Part shown: positions 17,174 through 24,790 of the stretch, in pieces
Layout of the letters: each line of letters opens with the position of its first letter
Numbering within the stretch: the stretch's first letter is position 1
DNA from: Sandaracinaceae bacterium
Lineage (GTDB): Bacteria; Myxococcota_A; Polyangia; Polyangiales; Sandaracinaceae
Length of the DNA stretch: 64,000 nucleotides
Direction of reading: 5' to 3'
NCBI GenBank assembly: GCA_020633195.1
Contig: JACKEC010000016.1
Span: 62,001-126,000 of the forward strand
The notes under the pieces: model-generated
The model's input: only the letters and a program-made list of their open reading frames with translations
Database searches by the model: none
What the model was told of the DNA's origin: nothing
Translations under genes and position numbers: made by a program

Positions 17174-18154
17174 TCACTCCTCGGGGAGGATCGGCAGCTC
17201 GATCCAGACCGTGGTCCCGACGCCCTCGGACGACTCGATCGAGAGCGCGCCGTGCGCGCGCGCGACGATCCCCGCCACGGTGGTCAAGCCCATGCCCGGC
17301 CCGGCGGCCTTCGTCGAGAAGCCGGGCTCCTGACAGCGCCGCAGCGTCTCGGGGTCCATGCCTCGACCGCGATCCGCGACGCGCAGCACGAACACCCCGC
17401 TCTCCGCTTGCTGAAGGACGTGGATGGGGCTCTCGCCCGGCGCCGCTTCGCGGGCGTTGAAGAGGAGGCTGAGGATCACCGTCTCCCACTCGTCGCCGCT
17501 CAACGCGAGGCTCGGGACGGCCACCGAAGCCTCCCAGTGGAGGCGGTCGCCGAGGATCGCGCGGGCCGTCTGCTCGACGCGCCCGGCGACGTCGTGGGCC
17601 GATCCCTGTCGCGGCGGCGCCGACAGGCGACGGGCGAGCGCGGCGGCGCGCGACGACAGGAGCGAGAGCTCGCCGACCGCGTCGGTGTCGAGCCCGCCTT
17701 CGCCGGTGTCGGCCCGGAGCGAGAGCACCGAGAGCCCCACCGAGACGCCCTGCATCAGGTTGGCGAGATCGTGGGCCACGCGCGCTTGATGGGGTCGCGA
17801 GGGCTGGCGCAGGACCAGGGCGTCGCTCGACGGCAGCTCGCGGACGAGCGGCGAGAGGTAGCGCGCTTCGAAGTTGCGGCCCCCCGCCCACTGCGCGCGC
17901 TCCGCGGGTCGGAGCAGCGTCGGTCCCTTCCGCGCCCGCGCCAGCCACAGCTCGAGCCGCCAGGTGGCGAGGCCCGTGGGCTCCGCGAGCGCGTCGAGGA
18001 GGGCCCGCCCCTCGAGCGCCGGCGCGCCGACGCCGAGCCACTCCGCGGCGAGGCCGTTCGCGTGGGTGACGCGGCCCGCGTCCACGACGAGGAGCCCGAT
18101 CCCGGCCCCCTCGAACGCCTCGCAGATCAGACGCAGAGTGTCACCCGCTGGCAT
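17174..18154 (-). CDS. Soluble PAS-type sensor histidine kinase
   Basis: 326 residues, no membrane helix. About 8-100 is PAS-like (AGIGLLVVDAGRVTHANGLAAEWLGV). The dimerisation box is RVAHDLANLMQGVS (His near 128). The ATPase domain has LLFNAREAA (N box), DRGRGMDPE (G1), PGFSTKAA (F box) and GPGMGLTTV (G2), all intact. It should autophosphorylate in response to an unknown cytoplasmic signal; no response regulator is adjacent. It lies 70 bases after the AraC-type regulator on the same strand and may share its transcript. Confidence 0.88.
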   Translation of the reverse strand: MPAGDTLRLICEAFEGAGIGLLVVDAGRVTHANGLAAEWLGVGAPALEGRALLDALAEPTGLATWRLELWLARARKGPTLLRPAERAQWAGGRNFEARYLSPLVRELPSSDALVLRQPSRPHQARVAHDLANLMQGVSVGLSVLSLRADTGEGGLDTDAVGELSLLSSRAAALARRLSAPPRQGSAHDVAGRVEQTARAILGDRLHWEASVAVPSLALSGDEWETVILSLLFNAREAAPGESPIHVLQQAESGVFVLRVADRGRGMDPETLRRCQEPGFSTKAAGPGMGLTTVAGIVARAHGALSIESSEGVGTTVWIELPILPEE

Positions 18155-18224
18155 CCCCTGGAGCAGTAGCCGTCGAACCGCTCGGCGACCTTGGCGGCTC
18201 CCGTCAGCGCCTTGGCAGATCGCG

Positions 18225-19244
18225 TCACGAGCGGCGGAAGCGCCCGGGCGTCGTCCCCGTCCACCGGCGGAACGCGCGGTGGAACGTGCTCACCTCCGCG
18301 TAGCCGAGGAGGAGCGCGACCCCGTGCGTCGTCGTGTCGGCTCGGCGCAGCAGGCGCAGCGCGAGCTCGCGTCGGACCTGGTCCAGCTCGTCCTGGAACG
18401 TGGTGTCGAGCTCGCTCAGCCTCCGCTGCAGCGTGCGCTCGCGGATCCCGAGGGCCTCCGCCACGCCCGCCACCGACGGCTCGCCCCAGGCGAGCCGCCC
18501 CCGGAGCGCCTCGCGGACTCGAGCCAAGAACGTCTCGTTGACGTCCATCGCCTCGAGGTCGCGCTGGAGGTACTCCTCGAGCACGCGGCAGAGCCCGTCG
18601 TCGCGCTGGCGCATCGGAGCGCCGAGCGCGTCCGCGGGGAACTCCAGCTCGCAGCGCTCCGCGCCGAACTCGACGCGCGGCCCGAACAGCTCGAGGTACG
18701 GCTCGGGGCGTCGAGGCGTCGGGCGCCCGAGGCGGGCGCGCTCGACGCGCATGGGGGCGCCCACCGCGTGGCTCCCGAGGACGTACAGCGCCGCGAGCCG
18801 GAAGTCGCCGAGGACCGCGCTCAGGCGCGGGTCGTCGTGTCGCACGGGTGGGCACCCGAGGGTGGCCCCGCCCTCCGGGTCGGGCTCGAACCGCGTGGCC
18901 AGCGCGGCGCCGTGCAGCCTCGCGAACCGCGCGAGCCGGTGGAGCGCCTCGGTGAGCGTCGCGCTGGACTGCACCGCGTACTCGAGCGCGCCGAAGGTGC
19001 CGCGGCGCAGCGTCTGCGCGGCGCGGAGCCCGAGCTGGTCGTCACCCGTCACGTCGAGCGCTTCGCGCCACAGGCCGAGCTCGTCCGCGGCGGAGATCCG
19101 CTCGTCCTCGGCGAGGACGGCCTCGACGACGCCCGTCCTCTCGAGCACCCGCGCGCGCTGCTCCGGCGACAGCGCGTCGAGGAGCGCGCGCGCCACCAGC
19201 GACGAGGACCACGCCTCCGTCCCCGGGCGTCGCCGGCGGCTCAT
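18225..19244 (-). CDS. AraC-family transcription regulator (Arabinose_bd-type)
   Basis: 339 residues. The N-terminal ligand-sensing region (about 20-200) has the pattern of OruR/ArgR-like or Arabinose_bd regulators (LRRGTFGALEYAVQSSATLTEAL, then RLARFARLHG). The C-terminus carries two helix-turn-helices: SVAGVAEALGIRERTLQRRL and ALLLGYAEVSTFHRAFRRWTGTTPGRFR. It should bind DNA and switch genes on in response to a small molecule. ATG at 19244 is used; a GTG at 19268 would add 8 residues and sits just after a possible -10 (GATAAT, 19280-19275). Confidence 0.87.
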   Translation of the reverse strand: MSRRRRPGTEAWSSSLVARALLDALSPEQRARVLERTGVVEAVLAEDERISAADELGLWREALDVTGDDQLGLRAAQTLRRGTFGALEYAVQSSATLTEALHRLARFARLHGAALATRFEPDPEGGATLGCPPVRHDDPRLSAVLGDFRLAALYVLGSHAVGAPMRVERARLGRPTPRRPEPYLELFGPRVEFGAERCELEFPADALGAPMRQRDDGLCRVLEEYLQRDLEAMDVNETFLARVREALRGRLAWGEPSVAGVAEALGIRERTLQRRLSELDTTFQDELDQVRRELALRLLRRADTTTHGVALLLGYAEVSTFHRAFRRWTGTTPGRFRRS

Positions 19245-19356
19245 CGAGGCTCGTGACGGCTGGGGCACGCCGGGATTATCTCAAGCGCCAATCGGTTTGA
19301 GACCACCGGAATTCGTGGGCGCCCCGGCCCCTCGGGGGAGCCGGGGCGCCTGGCGA

Positions 19357-21717
19357 TCAGGCCGAGAGCAGCGCGCTTCCGTCGGGCGTCGTTCCCTGCT
19401 TCGCGAGCCAGCCCCGAGCCTTGTCCGCCGCGGGGGTCCACTCGCTGCGCCGCTCGGGAGCCTCGGCCTCGAGCAGCGCGAGCACGATCGCGGTGCAGGC
19501 GATCGCCTCGCCGTGGGCGGCGATGGCCGCGACGAGCGCGGCGGCCCGCCCGCCGAGCCAAGCGTCGAGCTCCCGAGAGCGCTCGAAGCGGCCGTCGGCC
19601 TTCTGGGTCATCAGGAGATCGAAGACCCGATCGCTCGCCTCGGCGGGGGCGTCGGCCATCATCATGTCCATCGGGGCCTCCCTCATCGGGCGCGGCGCGG
19701 GCGAGGCCGCGGGCGGCGGCGGCGGAGGAGCGCCGAACAGGGCATCGCTCACCCGGCCCATCACGCTCTTCTTCGCCCGCGGGCGGGACGGCGGCGGCGG
19801 CGCGCCCGGGGGCATCGCCGCCGGCGGCGCCATGGGCCTCGCGGCCATCGGGACGGCACCGGACCTCGGCGGCGGCGCACCCGCGTAGCCCGCGCTCCGC
19901 ATCTGGGGCGCGCTGCCCACGGCGAACGCCGGGCGAGCGCCTCCGCCCCAGCCGTCGGTCAGGGCGACGGGGATCCGCCGGAGCTGTGCCGGCGCGTTCG
20001 TCTTGTCGCTCTCGCGCCGCTCCGCGACCGCGACGTAGCTCGTGGCGCTCGACACGAGCCCGTAGCGAACCCCGAGCGCGATCAGCTCCTGTTTGGTGCG
20101 CTCGGCGCGGTCGCCGCGCGACTGCTGCGAGCCTCGCTGCGGGGTCGGCGACTCGAGCTCGCGGATGCGCTCGCGCGCCCACAGCGAGGGCACGGGGCCG
20201 CCCGGCTCGGCGTGCTCCAGATCGATCTTCGCGGTCCAGCGGTGCCCGCCCGCGGTGAGCGTCACCTCCGAGGCGCTCCCCGACTCGACGCGCGCGAACA
20301 CGGTGAGCGCGTCCGACACGAAGACCGGCGGCGTCGTGGCCGGCGCCTGCTTCACGCGTAGCTCGCCCCACTCGACGCGCACGTCGTCGAGGGCCGGGGT
20401 GCGCACCCGCGCGAACGTCCGCAGCACTTTGGGCTCGATGCGCTCGCCGGGCGCGATCATCTCGGCCGCGCCCCGGGACGCGCGCGAGACCCCGCGGACG
20501 AGGTGCTCGCTCGCGCCCGCGCCGATGCCGAACGCGAAGACGCGAGAGCGGTCCGCGTGCTGGCCGGCGAGCGCGATCACGTCGGCCTCGTTGGAGACCT
20601 GCCCGTCGGTGAGCAGCAGCACGCGGCGCGGCATCCCCTCGAGGGCCGGCCGCGTCAGGATCTCTCGCAGCGGCGCGAGGATCTCGGTGCCGCCGAGGTT
20701 CGCGTCGATGGTGCCGATGAAGCGGGCCGCCTCCTCGAGCGACGCGTCGTCGAAGGCGCGCGAGGTGCCCCAGAGCGATCGATGGGTCGACCCGAAGCAC
20801 ACGATGTCGAACCGATCCCCGGTGGCGAGGGCGCGGACGCAGAGCGCGAGCGCCTTCTTCGCCGAGGCGATCGACTCGCCGCCCATCGAGCCCGAGCAGT
20901 CGAGCAGGAAGATCACCTCGTGGCCGGCGTCGCTGGTCTGCACGTCGGGGAGGAAGGTGAGCATCGCCACGCGGGTGCCGTCCTCCTCGCGCGCCACCAT
21001 CGCGACGGGCTGCGAGCGATCGGCCGCCTCCACGAGGATCACCACGTCGCGGTCGAGCGCGACGTCGTCCTGCGCGAGCTCGACGCGCGCGCCGCCCTCG
21101 CGGAGCTCGGTCCGGATCGGGTGGCTCGGCGACTCCACGCGCCGGAGCGCGCTGCCGAGATCCACGTCGAGCGCGAGCGCGAGGCCGTAGGGGACCGACG
21201 GCCATCGCTCGGGGTTCACCCGCTCACCGTCGGGCTGTCCGACCTCGGGGCTGGCGGCGCCGGGCACGTAGCGCGGCGAGACGGTGGTGGGGATCGCCAC
21301 GCGGAGCGCGTCGCCCTCGCGGCGCGCCATCGCGACGTACCGGATCTGCAGCTCGACGGTCTCCCCGGGGCGCAGGTTGCCGACCGACGCGGTGAACACG
21401 TCGGGGCGCTCCTGGTCGAGCAGGAACGCGCCGTGGCCCTCCATCATCGCGTCGTCGTAGGCCTCGAACGCCTTCTCGCGCTCCTCGACGCGACCGCGCA
21501 CGATCTCGTCGCCGACGAGCGCGGCGAACCCGCACACGGCCGAGCCCTCCTCGAGCGGAAACACGTAAACCGCCTCGATCGGCACGCTCTCCGCGTTGCG
21601 GTAGCGCTGCGTGACCTCGACCTCGAGGCAGGCGCCCCGGAGGGTCGCGTCGACGCGCACCCCCGTGAGCGGGATCGCGGATCCATCGGACGTCTTCAAA
21701 CCGGCTGTCGTGCTCAT
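19357..21717 (-). CDS. VIT and von Willebrand A domain protein
   Basis: 786 residues. About 5-130 is a VIT domain (VEVTQRYRNAESVPIEAVYVFPL, then GRVEEREKAFEAYDDAM). About 275-450 is a vWA domain with an intact MIDAS site: FLLDCSGSMGG, a conserved Thr in GGTEIL and LLLTDGQVSN. A Pro/Ala/Met-rich linker (about 590-690) joins it to a helical C-terminus. There is no signal peptide, so it acts in the cytoplasm or is exported another way. The start is set by a strong GGGGAGGTGATC ribosome site that overlaps the end of the MerR gene; the two are clearly co-transcribed. Function in bacteria is poorly known. Confidence 0.88.
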   Translation of the reverse strand: MSTTAGLKTSDGSAIPLTGVRVDATLRGACLEVEVTQRYRNAESVPIEAVYVFPLEEGSAVCGFAALVGDEIVRGRVEEREKAFEAYDDAMMEGHGAFLLDQERPDVFTASVGNLRPGETVELQIRYVAMARREGDALRVAIPTTVSPRYVPGAASPEVGQPDGERVNPERWPSVPYGLALALDVDLGSALRRVESPSHPIRTELREGGARVELAQDDVALDRDVVILVEAADRSQPVAMVAREEDGTRVAMLTFLPDVQTSDAGHEVIFLLDCSGSMGGESIASAKKALALCVRALATGDRFDIVCFGSTHRSLWGTSRAFDDASLEEAARFIGTIDANLGGTEILAPLREILTRPALEGMPRRVLLLTDGQVSNEADVIALAGQHADRSRVFAFGIGAGASEHLVRGVSRASRGAAEMIAPGERIEPKVLRTFARVRTPALDDVRVEWGELRVKQAPATTPPVFVSDALTVFARVESGSASEVTLTAGGHRWTAKIDLEHAEPGGPVPSLWARERIRELESPTPQRGSQQSRGDRAERTKQELIALGVRYGLVSSATSYVAVAERRESDKTNAPAQLRRIPVALTDGWGGGARPAFAVGSAPQMRSAGYAGAPPPRSGAVPMAARPMAPPAAMPPGAPPPPSRPRAKKSVMGRVSDALFGAPPPPPPAASPAPRPMREAPMDMMMADAPAEASDRVFDLLMTQKADGRFERSRELDAWLGGRAAALVAAIAAHGEAIACTAIVLALLEAEAPERRSEWTPAADKARGWLAKQGTTPDGSALLSA

Positions 21718-21719
21718 GA

Positions 21720-22115
21720 TCACCTCCCCAAAATCTGCCGCAGCGCGGCCCGAATCGATTCCACCTGCGACTCGTCGAGCCGCCGTCCGCGGAGCATCAG
21801 CTCCAGGTCCTCGCCGAGGACGACCCTCGTCCACGTCGTCTGCGCGGGCGCCCACGGAGCGACCTCGGTCGCCTCCGGCGTGGCCCCGTCGAGCCGCGCG
21901 CCGATGTCGGCGAGCGACACGCCCGCCTCTTGGAGCTCACGTACTCGAACGAGCCGCGTGAGGTGCGCCTCCGTGTAGTGCTTGCCTCGCCCGACGCCCG
22001 TGGGCGTCGGCAGCAGCCCGCGCTGCACGTAGTAGCGGACGGTCCGCCGAGACACCCCGGCGCGCTCCGCCAGGTCCTCGATGCCGTACACCGGCGTCTC
22101 GCCGTCTCCGTCCAC
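21720..22115 (-). CDS. MerR-family regulator
   Basis: 131 residues from GTG 22115. The N-terminal winged helix is clear: YGIEDLAERAGVSRRTVRYYVQRGLLPTPTGVGRGKHY, followed by HLTRLVRVRELQEAGVSLADIGARL, and a short helical C-terminus. There is no cysteine set for metal sensing. A TTG at 22157 would add 14 residues, but those codons overlap a TTGACA box and a palindrome, so the GTG is preferred. Two bases separate its stop from the next start. It most likely controls itself and the VIT-vWA gene through that promoter. Confidence 0.85.
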   Translation of the reverse strand: MDGDGETPVYGIEDLAERAGVSRRTVRYYVQRGLLPTPTGVGRGKHYTEAHLTRLVRVRELQEAGVSLADIGARLDGATPEATEVAPWAPAQTTWTRVVLGEDLELMLRGRRLDESQVESIRAALRQILGR

Positions 22116-22160
22116 GCCGCCCAATGTGACACCTGTAGTGTCGATATCAAGTGTCAAGTT
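22116..22160 (-). promoter_or_regulatory. Probable promoter/operator of the MerR-VIT-vWA operon
   Basis: On the minus strand a TTGACA box (22157-22152) starts an A+T-richer stretch with the inverted half-sites TGACAC and GTGTCA, 18 bases apart (22127-22132 and 22151-22156). MerR regulators usually bind such dyads between -35 and -10 elements with a long spacer. The -10 itself is not clear. Confidence 0.55.
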
Positions 22161-22352
22161 TTGCGGACGGCACTTTTCTTCGCTCGACGCCCCAGAACGG
22201 CGAGTCGCAGGCGAGCCGCGCGACGTCGAGGGACGCCGACCCCGAAGGCGAGATCAGCTCCAGCTCCGAGCGGCCGCGATCCTCGTCGGGTGCGAGTGAT
22301 CGCTGGTGCAGCGGACGGCGCGGGGCGAGTCGATCGCTGTTAGCATCGAGGC

Positions 22353-23735
22353 GTGCGACGTCGCGCAGCCATCGTGGGGGTGTGGCTGGTCCTGCTCGCG
22401 GGGTGTGGCGATCGCGCCACCCTCATCGTGCAGGTGCGTACCGATCTGATCCCGGTCACCGAGTTCGCGCGGATCGAGGTCACGGCGACGCTCGACGGGA
22501 CCCCTCGCCGCGTGGGCGTCGACGCGACGGAGCAGCGCGCGTGGGGCACCGGCGTGCGAGTCGCGGAGATCGCGGACCTGCCCGCCGAGACCGTGATCGT
22601 CGAGGTCACGGCCCGAGGCCCCGGCGGCGAGGTGGTGGTCAGCCGACCCGTCCGCGTCGCGCTCACCTCTGGCCTCGAGGTCGTGACGGTGCTCCTCACT
22701 CGAGACTGTGTCGGTGTCGAGTGTCCGCTCGTCGGGGGCGACCCGGCGCTCGCGGCTTGCCTCGCGGGCCGGTGTGTCCTCACCGAGTGCCGAGAGGAGG
22801 AGGGGGCGTCGTGCGGCGAGCCGGCGTGCGCGTCGGCCGCGGACTGCCCGACGGCGACCGACGCGTGCTCCGCCGCCGAGTGCACGCCCTCGGGCGCCTG
22901 CTTCGCGGCGCCGGACCACACGGCGTGCGCGGACGCCGAGCAGTGCGTCACGGGACGCGGCTGCGAGGCCGCCTGCGTGCCGTCCGACACCTTCGGGCCC
23001 CCCGCGCTGGTCACCGGCTTGGGTACGTCGCACTTCCTCCTCGAGGAGGCGTCGTTCTCGTCGGATGGCCAGACGGTTCACTACGGCGCCGAGGGACCGG
23101 CGCGGATCTTCGCGGCGACCCGAGACGCCATGGGTCGCTACGTCGACGACCGCGAGCTCGTCGAGCTGGTCGTCCCCCCGCTCACCATCACCGACGGGCC
23201 GTCTCTCCGCGGCGACCAGCTCGAGATCGTGTTCCGCGGCTACGACGACCAGGACGACCTCTACAGCGCCGTGCGGGTCAGCGCGTCCGACCCCTTCGGG
23301 CCGAGTCGGCGCATGACGGAGGTCAACGGAGGGGCGGCCGAGTTCTGCCCCGAGCTCTCGGACGATGGGCTCGAGCTCTTCTTCACGAGCTCGCGGGTCG
23401 GCCCGTCTCGCTTGTTCCACGCGACGCGCGAGCGGACCAGCGACGTGTTCTCCGCTCCCACGATGATCGACGAGCTGGCCGGCACCGAGGAGGCCTGCCC
23501 TTCGATCGCCGAAGATCGCCTCACCCTGGCGTTCGAGCGCGACGGCGACATCTACCTCGCGCGCCGCCCCTCGACGACGGAGCCCTTCGAGATGATTCGC
23601 GCGCTCGACGAGCTCAACAGCCCTGGCCTCGACGGCGCGCCTGAGCTGTTCGAGAACGGCCTGGCCATCGCGTTCACGTCCCACCGGACGGGCGCCGCCG
23701 CGTTCTACGTGGCGCGTCGCGGCTGCGTCCCCTGA
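22353..23735 (+). CDS. Cys-rich lipoprotein with beta-propeller-like C-terminus
   Basis: 460 residues, GTG start. Signal peptide with lipobox LLAGC. A beta-rich domain follows with TLIVQVRTDLIPVTEFARIEV and VVTVLLTRDCVGVECP, then a region of about 14 cysteines (110-220), then WD40-like/PD40 propeller repeats (SFSSDGQTVHYGA, ELSDDGLELFFTSSR, PELFENGLAIAFTSHR). The N-terminal and Cys-rich parts are paralogous to the lipoprotein at 35899-37431. Likely surface-exposed and protein- or glycan-binding. It runs convergent to the metalloprotease gene with a repeat element between them. Confidence 0.8.
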   Translation: MRRRAAIVGVWLVLLAGCGDRATLIVQVRTDLIPVTEFARIEVTATLDGTPRRVGVDATEQRAWGTGVRVAEIADLPAETVIVEVTARGPGGEVVVSRPVRVALTSGLEVVTVLLTRDCVGVECPLVGGDPALAACLAGRCVLTECREEEGASCGEPACASAADCPTATDACSAAECTPSGACFAAPDHTACADAEQCVTGRGCEAACVPSDTFGPPALVTGLGTSHFLLEEASFSSDGQTVHYGAEGPARIFAATRDAMGRYVDDRELVELVVPPLTITDGPSLRGDQLEIVFRGYDDQDDLYSAVRVSASDPFGPSRRMTEVNGGAAEFCPELSDDGLELFFTSSRVGPSRLFHATRERTSDVFSAPTMIDELAGTEEACPSIAEDRLTLAFERDGDIYLARRPSTTEPFEMIRALDELNSPGLDGAPELFENGLAIAFTSHRTGAAAFYVARRGCVP

Positions 23736-23769
23736 GCGGGCGCGGGTGCTCCGTCGGCCCGGCCAACTC

Positions 23770-23871
23770 GAGGTCTGTCGATCAATCGCCTCCGACGATT
23801 TCTCTCCGGCGAGGGGCAAGCCCCGTACCGCTCCCCACTGAGATCCTCCGACGCTTCGCGTCGTCGGACTC
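23770..23871 (-). repeat. Triple-hairpin repeat, third copy (inverted)
   Basis: Reverse-complement relative of the tandem pair at 53030-53231. It keeps the three stems (ccgacg/cgtcgg, a gcccctcg stem, and an imperfect aatcg-ggcgatt stem) with several substitutions. It starts with TGAGTCCGACGA on the minus strand, and that TGA is the stop codon of the metalloprotease gene. Confidence 0.85.
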
Positions 23872-24766
23872 AGTGGCGCCGGCGCCACGCCGGGTACGAC
23901 GACGGATCGAGGTGCGGCTCGTACGCGATGCCGCAGTGGTAGTGGTGCTCGAGGAGGCGCTCGACCCACGGCGCGCCGTAGTCGGCGACCATCTCGTTGC
24001 CCGTCGACATCAAGACGTTTTGACGCGCGAAGGTGCTGCCGGTGAGGTAGGAGGCGGCGCTCCGGTCCTCGTGCGTCCGGGGGAAGCCGGGGTGGTGCAG
24101 GCCGAGGTAGTGGCCGAGCTCGTGCGCGGCGCGGCTCTGCACGAAGACCACGTCGCCTCGGTCGCTCGTCGGCTGCGAGCTCTCGAAGTCGAAGCCGTTG
24201 CTCGAGCTGCTCGGCTGGAAGTACGTCTGCCAGGCGAGCGTCATGTCCGTCCGGTTGCGGGTCTGCGCGGTGCTCCAGCCGTCGATCTGGCAGTGCGAGC
24301 GCGTGTAGCGCGGCGGCGGCGGGAGGTTCGCGGTCTGCGAGGCGGGGAGGGCGTTGCGACGGACGCCCTCGGGCGAGGTGGGGGTCGCGAGCATGCAGAT
24401 GATCAGCTCCGCGCGGCTCCGCTGCTGCACTCGGTGGAGCGAGATGCCGCACGCGAACGAGTGGTACTGGGCGCGGTGCGCGCGGTTGCGCGGGCCGATC
24501 CAGAGCTTGTCGTTCCAGTGCTCGTGGATCGCGTCCTGGAAGTCCGCGAACACGTCGCCCTGCTCCTCGTCGGTCAGCGCGGTGCACGACCAGTCGATGT
24601 TCTCCTCGTGGTGCGTCGTGGGGAACTCGAGGAACACGTTGATGTGGAAGGTCAGCGGGTAGAGACCGTGGGCTCCGGGGCTGTTCCCCATCCGCGACTC
24701 GTAGTTGTAGTGAGGCACCGAGTGGACCTCGGCGTGGTCGTGTCGATCGATATCGGCTTCGCACAT
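23870..24766 (-). CDS. Predicted metzincin-like metalloprotease, candidate VgrG cargo
   Basis: 298 residues. Residues about 214-224 read HELGHYLGLHH, the full HExxHxxGxxH zinc motif of metzincins, followed by VLMSTGNEMV, where the Met may serve as the Met-turn. There is no signal peptide, which fits delivery by a secretion machine. It follows the VgrG gene by 24 bases, the usual position of type VI cargo effectors. Its stop lies within the triple-hairpin repeat. No obvious immunity gene follows, so the target may be absent from the producer's cytoplasm, or it may be an anti-eukaryotic or extracellular enzyme (inference). Confidence 0.77.
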   Translation of the reverse strand: MCEADIDRHDHAEVHSVPHYNYESRMGNSPGAHGLYPLTFHINVFLEFPTTHHEENIDWSCTALTDEEQGDVFADFQDAIHEHWNDKLWIGPRNRAHRAQYHSFACGISLHRVQQRSRAELIICMLATPTSPEGVRRNALPASQTANLPPPPRYTRSHCQIDGWSTAQTRNRTDMTLAWQTYFQPSSSSNGFDFESSQPTSDRGDVVFVQSRAAHELGHYLGLHHPGFPRTHEDRSAASYLTGSTFARQNVLMSTGNEMVADYGAPWVERLLEHHYHCGIAYEPHLDPSSYPAWRRRH

Positions 24767-24790
24767 CGCGTCTCTCCGTCGCTCGCGGGG

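Noticed and set aside
22116..22157. TTG 22157 as start of the MerR regulator
   Set aside because: Those bases form the TTGACA box and operator dyad; GTG 22115 suits the family's N-terminus.
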